A program made the position numbers and the translations under genes. A stretch of DNA of 8,568 bases from Candidatus Bipolaricaulota bacterium (GTDB taxonomy: Bacteria; Bipolaricaulota; Bipolaricaulia; RBG-16-55-9; DRXL01): the NCBI GenBank assembly GCA_026414955.1, contig JAOAIA010000058.1:1-8568 (forward strand). The letters are read 5' to 3'. This document shows positions 1-5,336 of this stretch, in pieces. The notes below the pieces were generated by a model, which was not told where the DNA came from, did no database searches, and saw only the letters and a program-made list of their open reading frames with translations. Position 1 is the stretch's first letter. Each line of letters begins with the position of its first letter.

Positions 1-37
1 CCCCGATAAAGCATCCCTCCCAGCTCCACCCGGTTGC

Positions 38-394
38 CTAAGTCTGCCTGCAGCGAGCAAGCCAGCGCGTCAAGCCCCACCCGCGAGCTGGAGGGGCATC
101 TTCGCGAGATGCCTCGCATCCGAGAGGCCTTGGGCTTGAAGCAGGTGCCGCACTGCACCACGCGGTGATCTCCCCCATAAACTCGATCTGCGCCAGCCCA
201 AATTCGTATTCTTGAAACGTACCGTTGGCTAACTCGCAGACCATCTTGCCGACGGCTTGGACACCGATCTTGCGCAATTCTGTGGCAGGGGCCAGCGAGT
301 CTGTCGCCCCCGTGTCCACGAGAAAGTCAGCTTGATAGCTGCCCCCGCCAGGGCCAAGTGCTCTCAACGTCACGGTCACGTGCGTTAATCCCAT
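38..394 (-). CDS. Clan AA (retropepsin-like) aspartic protease, 3' part probably frameshifted
   Basis: A 118-residue frame begins MGLTHVTVTL and has the catalytic DTGA signature of single-domain retroviral-type aspartic proteases at residues 27-30 (context FLVDTGATDS). The following stretch, ELANGTFQEYEFGLAQIEFMGE (about 54-75), is typical of small bacterial clan AA proteases of about 120 residues, which act as dimers. From about residue 79 (near position 160) the frame becomes Pro/Arg/Ala-rich and stops looking like the family. In the -1 frame the same DNA reads R-V-V directly after the break and G-L-D-A-L further on, similar to the family's beta strand and its C-terminal G-V-x-A-L motif, and that frame stays open to the window edge. 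I infer one or more indels, from gene decay or sequencing error. The gene is divergent from threonine synthase. The substrate is unknown. Family assignment is fairly sure for the N-terminal two thirds only. Confidence 0.62.
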   Translation of the reverse strand: MGLTHVTVTLRALGPGGGSYQADFLVDTGATDSLAPATELRKIGVQAVGKMVCELANGTFQEYEFGLAQIEFMGEITAWCSAAPASSPRPLGCEASREDAPPARGWGLTRWLARCRQT

Positions 395-401
395 AGCGAG
401 A

Positions 402-413
402 AGAGTTTACTCT
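402..413. promoter_or_regulatory. Small palindrome in divergent intergenic region
   Basis: The 12-base inverted repeat AGAGTTTACTCT has arms AGAGT/ACTCT and lies between the divergent aspartic protease and threonine synthase genes, 8 bp from the protease start codon. On the minus strand its core reads TAAACT, a possible -10 box placed so that transcription would begin almost at the protease ATG. It could be an operator or a chance palindrome; the evidence is weak. Confidence 0.2.
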
Positions 414-436
414 CTGGGTGAGGGCTGCGTCAGGGC

Positions 437-465
437 TTGACTCCCGCGCGAAAAGCCCATACGAT
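437..465 (+). promoter_or_regulatory. Promoter of threonine synthase, likely giving a leaderless mRNA
   Basis: TTGACT (437-442) and TACGAT (460-465) are separated by 17 bp, a canonical sigma70 spacing. The expected transcription start, about 7 bases past the -10 box, coincides with the ATG at 473. No Shine-Dalgarno is visible upstream of that ATG, so a leaderless transcript is inferred. The TTG at 437 that could extend the reading frame upstream is part of this -35 box. Confidence 0.5.
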
Positions 466-472
466 AAGAACG

Positions 473-1639
473 ATGGACTTTCGTTGTACTGACTGCGACC
501 AAGTCTTCTCTGTGACGACGCGCCTCTGGCGCTGTGAGTGCGGCGGCGTCTTGGAACTCTCCCAGAGACCGCGCTTTGACAAAGATAAGATAGACCCGAA
601 AGCGTCTGCGCTCTGGCGCTATCGCGCGATGCTCCCGGCTATCCGGCCAGAGAATATCATCTCTCTGGGCGAGGGCTGGACGCCGATAGTCTCTGCCCAC
701 GCCTACGGCATCTCGTTTCTCGCGAAGCTCGAATTTCTCGCGCCCACGGGGTCTTTTAAAGATCGTGGCACAACGGTGCTCGTCAGCTTTCTCAAGGAGC
801 TGGGGGTGCAGGCCGTCGTCGAGGACTCCTCGGGAAACGCTGCGGCGAGCCTTGCGGCGTACTGTGCACGGGCCGGAATTCACTGTAAAATCTTCGTACC
901 CGCAAGTGCCTCTCCGGCAAAGCTCGCGCAAATGCGCGCCTATGGCGCCGAGCTGATCCCCGTCGAGGGGCCGCGCGAGAACGCTTCTCTGGCGGTGCAG
1001 CAAGCCGCACAAGGCTCTTACTACGCGAGCCATGTCTACAGCCCGCTGATCTTAGAGGGGACGAAAACTCTAGCGTATGAACTGTGGGAACAGCTGGGCG
1101 GGCGCGCTCCCGACGCCATGCTCTTCCCCACCGGGCATGGGACGTTATTGGTAGGGGCGTATTACGGGTTTCGCGATCTTTTAGAAGCTGGACTGATAGA
1201 AAAGATACCCGCGCTGCACGCCGTGCAAGCCGAAGCGTGTGCCCCACTCTATAGAATCTATAAAGAGAATCTCACGGAGCTGCCCGATCTTCCCCACGGC
1301 GAGACGATGGCCGAGGGGATTCGCATTCGCCGTCCTGTCCGGTGGAGAGCGATTATAAGAGCGATTCGCGAGACGGGCGGGAGCGTCGTTACTGTGAGCG
1401 AGAGCGAGATTCTCGCTGCGCAGCGTGAGCTGGCACATCAAGGGCTGTATGTGGAGCCGACAGCGGCAGTGGCGGTGGCGGGACTCCAGAAGATGAGACC
1501 TCACCACACCCTCACCGGGAGAGGGGAGTGGGGTGAGGGGGGCACAGGGGAGGGGTCAGGGGAGAGGTCTCTAATTGCCGTTCCTTTGACGGGGATCGGG
1601 CTGAAAGCGCCATCCCAAAGCGATTTTTCTGATTTTTAG
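473..1639 (+). CDS. thrC: Threonine synthase with zinc ribbon and repeat-encoded insert
   Basis: This PLP enzyme converts O-phosphohomoserine to threonine in the cytoplasm. The 388-residue product starts with a zinc ribbon (C5, C8, C21, C23: CTDC...CEC), as in the thermophile/archaeal-type ThrC. The fold-type II PLP lysine is K96 in GSFKDRG, followed by the substrate loop SSGNAAAS (119-126), the phosphate-binding PTGHGT loop (219-224) and a family-typical C-terminus (YVEPTAAVAV, then VPLTGIGLKAPS). Residues 342-366 are Gly/Glu/Arg-rich, are encoded by a 77-bp palindromic repeat, and fall between helix AGLQKM and strand IAVPLTG, which are normally joined by a short loop. The ATG at 473 was preferred over a TTG at 437 because the TTG is the -35 box and the zinc ribbon starts right after 473. 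Related fold-type II enzymes such as threonine dehydratase are less likely, given the zinc ribbon and the GLKAPS end. Confidence 0.93.
   Translation: MDFRCTDCDQVFSVTTRLWRCECGGVLELSQRPRFDKDKIDPKASALWRYRAMLPAIRPENIISLGEGWTPIVSAHAYGISFLAKLEFLAPTGSFKDRGTTVLVSFLKELGVQAVVEDSSGNAAASLAAYCARAGIHCKIFVPASASPAKLAQMRAYGAELIPVEGPRENASLAVQQAAQGSYYASHVYSPLILEGTKTLAYELWEQLGGRAPDAMLFPTGHGTLLVGAYYGFRDLLEAGLIEKIPALHAVQAEACAPLYRIYKENLTELPDLPHGETMAEGIRIRRPVRWRAIIRAIRETGGSVVTVSESEILAAQRELAHQGLYVEPTAAVAVAGLQKMRPHHTLTGRGEWGEGGTGEGSGERSLIAVPLTGIGLKAPSQSDFSDF
1495..1571. repeat. 77-bp GC-rich palindromic repeat inside thrC (copy 1)
   Basis: The segment is bounded by perfect 8-bp inverted ends, GAGACCTC (1495-1502) and GAGGTCTC (1564-1571). 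It contains an inner pair CCCTCACC (1509-1516)/GGTGAGGG (1532-1539) around GGGAGAGGGGAG, which is shared with the copies near 6154 and 7590. It is translated as part of threonine synthase without breaking the frame. No clear target-site duplication is visible. The small size, inverted ends and recurrence suggest a MITE-like or REP-like element, but no transposase source is visible here. Confidence 0.7.
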
Positions 1640-1659
1640 GGGATCTCTCCTCTGGGGTC

Positions 1660-1688
1660 TTGACTTTTGAGGAGGGCTATGCTATAAT
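1660..1688 (+). promoter_or_regulatory. Strong sigma70-type promoter of the riboswitch-led operon
   Basis: TTGACT (1660-1665) is followed after exactly 17 bp by a perfect TATAAT (1683-1688). Transcription would start near 1695, about 25 bases before the aptamer, so the whole riboswitch is in the transcript. A near-consensus promoter suggests constitutive initiation, leaving regulation to the riboswitch. Confidence 0.85.
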
Positions 1689-1719
1689 CTCTTATAAGCG
1701 AAAAACGTAGAGGCAGGGA

Positions 1720-1799
1720 ATCTCTGAAAAGGGCAAACTCACCGCGAGGTGGGGACGCAAAGCATCGGGTCTCCCAGAGACGGCCGAGCTGCCAGAGAT
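1720..1799 (+). promoter_or_regulatory. Cyclic di-GMP-I (GEMM-I) riboswitch aptamer
   Basis: The conserved GEMM-I core is present: AGGGCAAAC (1730-1738), a hairpin CACC-GCGA-GGTG (1740-1751) with a GNRA tetraloop, then GGGACGCAAAGC (1752-1763). A second hairpin follows, with arms GTCTC (1769-1773) and GAGAC (1777-1781), and then CGGCCGAGCTGCC, matching the 3' conserved strand. The P1 closing helix is a perfect 6-bp pair, ATCTCT (1720-1725) with AGAGAT (1794-1799). In this family the RNA binds one cyclic-di-GMP with the A of the GCAAAGC joining segment stacked between the two guanines. It lies between a strong promoter and a glycosyltransferase operon. ON or OFF polarity cannot be read with certainty. 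Identification is by motif and helix matching, not a covariance-model score. Confidence 0.88.
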
Positions 1800-1808
1800 G
1801 GAGCTTGG
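1784..1808 (+). promoter_or_regulatory. Candidate switching helix of the riboswitch expression platform
   Basis: CCGAGCT (1784-1790) in the 3' part of the aptamer can pair over 7 bp, with one G-U, with AGCTTGG (1802-1808). Forming this helix would loop out GCCAGAGATGG, removing the 3' strand of P1 and part of the conserved core. It is therefore mutually exclusive with the ligand-bound fold. No U tract follows, so it does not look like a terminator; it might act on folding or translation. Confidence 0.4.
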
Positions 1809-1966
1809 AGCCGTATGGGATTATTAATTATTAAAGGGTATTCCTAAGGAGTGGGCAGCAAGAGAGGGAAATGTATAACTTCCTTTTGGATCCCATATGC
1901 ATCCTTGTTATGTCTTATGTGAGTTAAGGCGATAGAGACATTTTCATTTAGAGACCTAGAGCAAAA

Positions 1967-1973
1967 GAGGAGG
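1967..1973 (+). promoter_or_regulatory. Shine-Dalgarno of the glycosyltransferase gene
   Basis: GAGGAGG lies 8 bases upstream of the ATG at 1982. It fixes the start codon and is the natural target if the riboswitch acts on translation initiation. Confidence 0.75.
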
Positions 1974-1981
1974 CGCTTGAG

Positions 1982-3406
1982 ATGCGCGGCACTGCCATGC
2001 CCGCTCCACAAGGGAGCTCCATCCCAAACGCCCAATTTATTTATAGCACGTTGGCAGCCAAAAATCAAGAGGGGGCCGAAGCAGGGACGTCGAGCGCCCG
2101 CGGGACAGAAGAATTGATCAGAGAGAACCAGCGCTTGCACAGTGTGCTTGAGGCTGCGGAGCAGGAGCTAGCCCGACAGCGGGATGCTTACGCTACACTC
2201 TGTCGCCAACTCGCTGAGGAGAACCAACGGCTTCAGCATCGTATCTCTCTCATTCAGCATGAGATCGCAAGGCTCCACCAGGAGAGCGAGGCCCTCCGCA
2301 CAGCCTTGCGAGAGCACGAGAGCGATCAGTATACAGCGAGAGCGCAGGAAGCCCAATGCAGCGCACCTACAAAGCTGAAGTGTGTCGCGATCATCCCCGC
2401 TCGCAACGAAGATCATACCATCGCCCCGTGCATTGAGTCGCTCGCCCAACAGACTTATCCCTTAGAGAAGATCATCGTCGTCAACGACGGCTCGACCGAC
2501 TGGACAGAACTTGTCGTCAACCATCTGCGCCAGAAGTACCCTCAGGTCGAGTGTCTCAATAAAGAGCCTGATGGCTCGATGCGCGCCGGGGCGGTCAACT
2601 ATGCCCTCAAGCGCCTCTTCACCAGCGACTACGATCTGGTGCTGATCGCCGACGCCGATGCCCTCTATGCTCCCACTCTGGTGGAGGAAGCGGTCAAGCA
2701 GTTCGAGCGCGATACGAACGAAGAGATCGGGGGCATCTGTTCAGCCGTGGAGCTGGTAGGAGCAGGGCTGCTCCATCGGTTGCAGAAGTTAGAGTATGGG
2801 GGCTTCAATGCAGACCGTGTGGCGACCTGGCGCAATATCATGATCATTCATGGGCTGTGCGGGGTCTATCGGCTCAAGGCGCTGCGCCAGGTGCGGGGCT
2901 ACACCGTAGGCCATATGATTGAAGATTATGATCTCACGGTGCGGCTCAAGAAAGCCGGCTGGAAGACGGTCTTCAACCCACGAATGCACGCGAAAACCCA
3001 TAGCGTGCCGACGCTGCGCGCTCTGATACGGCAGCGCTTGCGTTGGTATCGCGGGGGTGTGCAAGTCCTGTTGGATCACGGAATGACTCGCTTCACCGCT
3101 TTTGACGCGTTCAATCATGTTCATTTTCTCTTGATGTTGGGGATTATTGGGATGATCGTCGGATTTGGGATACACGCCTCAGGGCGATGGTCTCCCCAGC
3201 TCTTGTGGCATCCCATTCCGATTGCCGTGTTCGTGGTGGGCTGGCTGGGGAGCCTCTGGCAACTGCGCTGGGTGCGCGGCTTGGACTGGAAGGACGTGAT
3301 GATCCGAGCCATCGTCGTTCCTGAGCTGTTGTACTACACGATGCTCTCCCTGGTGCGGCTGTGGGCCTATTTCTTGGAGTTCGTCTCTGCCAAGAAGCGT
3401 TGGTAG
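1982..3406 (+). CDS. Processive family 2 glycosyltransferase (PgaC/IcaA-like) with N-terminal coiled coil
   Basis: This is a 474-residue membrane glycosyltransferase predicted to polymerise sugars from nucleotide-sugar donors at the inner face of the membrane. The GT2 core starts at about residue 132 (KCVAIIPARNE). It has VNDGSTD (167-173), the DXD-type metal/nucleotide motif ADADA (223-227), the acceptor-site IEDYDL (313-318) and the processive-synthase QRLRW (351-355). Three C-terminal hydrophobic helices lie at about 377-397, 410-427 and 441-463. Unusually, residues 43-115 form a charged heptad-rich coiled coil and there is no N-terminal membrane helix, whereas PgaC/IcaA begin with transmembrane segments. 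A good Shine-Dalgarno precedes the ATG, and the riboswitch lies upstream in the same transcript. The next gene follows after 23 bp. The closest functional analogy is poly-N-acetylglucosamine or other beta-linked polysaccharide synthesis; the actual sugar is not determined. Confidence 0.88.
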   Translation: MRGTAMPAPQGSSIPNAQFIYSTLAAKNQEGAEAGTSSARGTEELIRENQRLHSVLEAAEQELARQRDAYATLCRQLAEENQRLQHRISLIQHEIARLHQESEALRTALREHESDQYTARAQEAQCSAPTKLKCVAIIPARNEDHTIAPCIESLAQQTYPLEKIIVVNDGSTDWTELVVNHLRQKYPQVECLNKEPDGSMRAGAVNYALKRLFTSDYDLVLIADADALYAPTLVEEAVKQFERDTNEEIGGICSAVELVGAGLLHRLQKLEYGGFNADRVATWRNIMIIHGLCGVYRLKALRQVRGYTVGHMIEDYDLTVRLKKAGWKTVFNPRMHAKTHSVPTLRALIRQRLRWYRGGVQVLLDHGMTRFTAFDAFNHVHFLLMLGIIGMIVGFGIHASGRWSPQLLWHPIPIAVFVVGWLGSLWQLRWVRGLDWKDVMIRAIVVPELLYYTMLSLVRLWAYFLEFVSAKKRW

Positions 3407-3429
3407 GTAGAGTAGAAAGGAGGGTCAGG

Positions 3430-3615
3430 ATGTACTGCACGGTTCCGGTATTGGGACTTGGACAGGTGGGCGCTTTAGCAGCGATTGGGATCGGGATGTT
3501 TTGGCTGCAAGAGGGCCTGTTGGGACTGTTAGCCGTCTCGCTAGGCGTCGGGGTCCATTATCTCTACAGCCTCTGGAAGGGGGCGCGGGAGATGAGAGAG
3601 GAGGGGTGGCTGTGA
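3430..3615 (+). CDS. Small two-helix membrane protein, possible PgaD/IcaD-like synthase partner
   Basis: The 61-residue product starts at the ATG at 3430, preceded by the strong Shine-Dalgarno AAGGAGGG (3417-3424) at 5-base spacing. It has two hydrophobic segments, about 8-26 (LGLGQVGALAAIGIGMFWL) and 29-48 (GLLGLLAVSLGVGVHYLYSL), joined by a two- to three-residue turn containing QE. It ends in a charged tail (WKGAREMREEGW). This helical-hairpin layout and its position directly after a GT2 synthase recall PgaD and IcaD, small two-helix partners of PgaC/IcaA, but those are longer (IcaD about 100 residues) and I see no sequence signature that proves homology. Its stop codon overlaps the GTG start of the next gene, implying translational coupling. 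A longer reading upstream in the same frame begins inside the glycosyltransferase gene and is not needed. Confidence 0.75.
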   Translation: MYCTVPVLGLGQVGALAAIGIGMFWLQEGLLGLLAVSLGVGVHYLYSLWKGAREMREEGWL

Positions 3616-4520
3616 GAATAGCGAAGGCCGCCTTGATAATGATTGGATCATGGGTGTTGCTGTTCCCAGGCTCTCATCAGCCCTTGCTTCCCACGACGAC
3701 ATGCGGTTGGGCACTGGCTCAAGCAAGACTCGGAGAAGCGTGGTACGGTGTACCTATAGTGACTACCGAGCAAGCTATCACTATCCTCGACGCAGTACAA
3801 GATCAGTGGGACGAGTGTCAGCTCGTCGCGGCGGTCTCGCTGCACTTTGGCGATTACGAAAAAGTTTTCACGGAGGCGTTTCCCGTTCTGCAACGCTACC
3901 GGACGCCAGCGACGACATGGATTGTGACGGGTCGGATCGGCCAGCCGGGCTATATGACTCTCGAGCAGATCAAGGAGCTGGCGAGAAATAATTGGGAGAT
4001 CGGCTCGCATGGAGCGACGCACCAGCCCTTGGTGGAGAGTGCTCCAGAGACGGCAATACGACTCAGCTTTCGCGAGGTCGAGATACGCGCGGAGCTGGAG
4101 CGCGCAAAGATCTCGCTCGAGCGTGAGGGGTTTTCTGTATCTGGCTTTCTCAGCCCCTTTGGGCTGTACAACGATCTCGCTCTCGAAGAGATCCAGCGCG
4201 TATATAGCTACCATCGCTCGAATATATTTAACGCTATCAACCCCTTGCCCTTGGCTGATCATGGCCCTTACAGCCGCTGGGAGCTTGTCTACTTCCAAGT
4301 GAAGCAAAATACACCGCCGCTCGAGGTGATCATCGAGATTGATCGGGTGCATCGTCGCGGGGGATTGCTCATTCTGGACTTCCACGACATGGGCGATTAC
4401 GATCCTTCGATTTCGTATCCTCCAGAGGCGTTGGAAAGAATCATTCGATTCATGCGGGTTGAGTTGAAGATGTGCACGTTGGAGGAACTGCAGCGCGGGC
4501 TATGTCAAGAGCGAAGGTGA
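3612..4520 (+). CDS. Secreted NodB-type polysaccharide deacetylase homologue with altered active site
   Basis: The 302-residue product has a GTG start overlapping the previous stop (GTGA) and preceded by GAGGAGGGG (3598-3606). The N-terminus is a Sec signal (K5, hydrophobic 7-19, likely cleavage after an ALAQA-type site near 34-38), so it should act outside the cytoplasm. The carbohydrate esterase 4 fold is recognisable: VSLHFGDYEKVFTEAFPVL (75-93) aligns with motif 1, SHGATH (132-137) is the His-x3-His metal motif 2, FLSPFG (179-184) is motif 3, and LILDFHDM (253-260) holds the C-terminal His. Motif 1 TFDDG reads H-F-G-D-Y: the metal Asp (D81) and H133/H137 remain, but the catalytic-base Asp is Gly80, and motif 3 Arg is Leu. 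By analogy with PgaB/IcaB it should deacetylate the nascent polymer, but it may be inactive, use another base, or only bind glycan. Confidence 0.85.
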   Translation: MRIAKAALIMIGSWVLLFPGSHQPLLPTTTCGWALAQARLGEAWYGVPIVTTEQAITILDAVQDQWDECQLVAAVSLHFGDYEKVFTEAFPVLQRYRTPATTWIVTGRIGQPGYMTLEQIKELARNNWEIGSHGATHQPLVESAPETAIRLSFREVEIRAELERAKISLEREGFSVSGFLSPFGLYNDLALEEIQRVYSYHRSNIFNAINPLPLADHGPYSRWELVYFQVKQNTPPLEVIIEIDRVHRRGGLLILDFHDMGDYDPSISYPPEALERIIRFMRVELKMCTLEELQRGLCQERR

Positions 4521-4536
4521 GTGCAGGGCGTTGAGC

Positions 4537-4565
4537 TTGCGTGCGCCTGTGAGAAGTGTCATAAT
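4537..4565 (+). promoter_or_regulatory. Possible promoter of the creatininase-family gene (leaderless)
   Basis: CATAAT (4560-4565) is a 5/6 match to the -10 consensus and lies 6 bases before the ATG at 4572. A weak -35, TTGCGT (4537-4542), sits 17 bp upstream. Transcription would start at or next to the ATG, as at thrC. No good Shine-Dalgarno is properly spaced for this ATG. Confidence 0.4.
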
Positions 4566-4571
4566 CAAAAT

Positions 4572-5336
4572 ATGCTTGAACGCATCTCATGGTGGCAGGC
4601 GCGGCGGCTCTTTCAGAGTTCTACAGTTGCGCTCGTTCCCGTAGGCAGTACTGAGCAGCACGGTCCGCACTTACCCTTGGGTACGGATTTTCTCACGGCG
4701 CACGCGTTAGCACAGTCTGTCGCGCGCGCATTGAATCTTATTTGCACGCCCGTGATCCCCGTTGGGGTCTCCGAGCACCATCGGCAGTTTTGGGGGACGC
4801 TGTGGGTCTCGCCTGAGACGTTCCGACGCTATATGAAAGAGATCGCGCAAAGCATAGCGTCGCATGGGGCGCGGCGCCTTGTCTTTGTCAATGGGCACGG
4901 CGGCAACAACGCGTCACTGCAGGAGATTTGCAGAGAATTGCGCGCTGAGCATATCTTCGCGGTGCTGTGGGCGTGGTGGCTCGACCCAGAAGTGCAAAAG
5001 CTCACGAACGAACTCTTTCGCAGTCGGGGCACGCACGCCGGGGCTATCGAGACTTCTATTGTGTTAGCGATTGACTCAAGCTTAGTAGATCGCGATCAGA
5101 TCGAAGCCGCGGCGCGCGGTGCTTCGGAAGTCTTTGCGACGACCAAAGACGGGGCGCAGCTTCCCTGGGACACCATTGACTTCTCTCAGTCGGGAGCGAC
5201 GCTCGACCCCCGTGAAGCCTCCCAAGAAGCCGGGCAGAAGATCTTTCAGAGAGCGTGCGAACGATTGATAGCCCTGGTGCGATGGCTGGAGCAAGTCTCT
5301 GAGGACGAGCTCAGAGTGAAGCCGCATTTGCCATAA
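4572..5336 (+). CDS. Creatininase-family metal-dependent amidohydrolase
   Basis: The 254-residue product is typical in length for the creatininase/creatinine amidohydrolase family, which includes MftE-type peptidases and the ArfB hydrolase of riboflavin/F420 synthesis. Visible metal-site motifs are PVGSTEQHGPHLPLGTD (23-39, with E28, H30 and D39), VNGHGGNN (106-113, H109) and THAGAIET (154-161, H155 and E160). The binuclear metal site looks complete. Substrate cannot be told from the sequence, and creatinine itself is only one possibility. The ATG at 4572 was chosen because family members start about 20 residues before PVGSTEQHG. An in-frame GTG at 4521, abutting the previous stop, would add 17 residues (VQGVELACACEKCHNQN) without family resemblance. 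It follows the polysaccharide operon but has its own possible promoter. Its stop codon directly abuts the stop of the convergent gene. Confidence 0.87.
   Translation: MLERISWWQARRLFQSSTVALVPVGSTEQHGPHLPLGTDFLTAHALAQSVARALNLICTPVIPVGVSEHHRQFWGTLWVSPETFRRYMKEIAQSIASHGARRLVFVNGHGGNNASLQEICRELRAEHIFAVLWAWWLDPEVQKLTNELFRSRGTHAGAIETSIVLAIDSSLVDRDQIEAAARGASEVFATTKDGAQLPWDTIDFSQSGATLDPREASQEAGQKIFQRACERLIALVRWLEQVSEDELRVKPHLP

Larger units (their letters stand above)
1640..1981 (+). other. 342-bp leader region with promoter, riboswitch and long 5' UTR
   Basis: This gene-free stretch separates thrC from the glycosyltransferase operon. It holds a strong sigma70-type promoter (1660-1688), a cyclic-di-GMP-I aptamer (1720-1799) and about 180 bases of further leader before the start codon at 1982. 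The leader contains a possible switching helix (1784-1808), an 8-base complementary pair TATGGGAT (1814-1821)/ATCCCATA (1890-1897) that could close a large loop, and the operon's Shine-Dalgarno (1967-1973). The part from about 1820 to 1960 is more AT-rich than the surroundings. No strong intrinsic terminator with a long U run is visible. Confidence 0.7.

Noticed and set aside
437..472. Upstream TTG start extending threonine synthase by 12 residues
   Set aside because: The TTG overlaps a good -35 box, has no Shine-Dalgarno, and the extension is not part of the family.
407..1033. 208-residue open frame antisense to threonine synthase
   Set aside because: Arginine-rich shadow frame of a conserved gene, without recognisable motifs.
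1865..1887. Weak hairpin AGGGAA/TTCCTT followed by TTTT as an intrinsic terminator
   Set aside because: The stem has only two G-C pairs plus a G-U, the loop is 9 bases and the U run is short and partly within the stem. Too weak to call.
1871..1927. Possible 18-residue leader peptide (MYNFLLDPIC...) in the riboswitch leader
   Set aside because: A purine-rich sequence precedes the ATG but directly abuts it, and the peptide has no run of regulatory codons. A random ORF of this size is likely.
1844..2140. 98-residue minus-strand frame over the leader and start of the glycosyltransferase
   Set aside because: Overlaps the leader and coiled-coil coding region, with no recognisable domain or promoter.
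3648..4385. 245-residue open frame antisense to the deacetylase gene
   Set aside because: It is a long chance frame opposite a gene with clear motifs; the product has no recognisable domain and is mostly Arg/Leu/Ser.
4521..4571. GTG start extending the creatininase-family protein by 17 residues
   Set aside because: The extension lacks family resemblance and a -10 box sits within it; the ATG at 4572 gives the usual N-terminus. It cannot be fully excluded because GTG directly abuts the previous stop.
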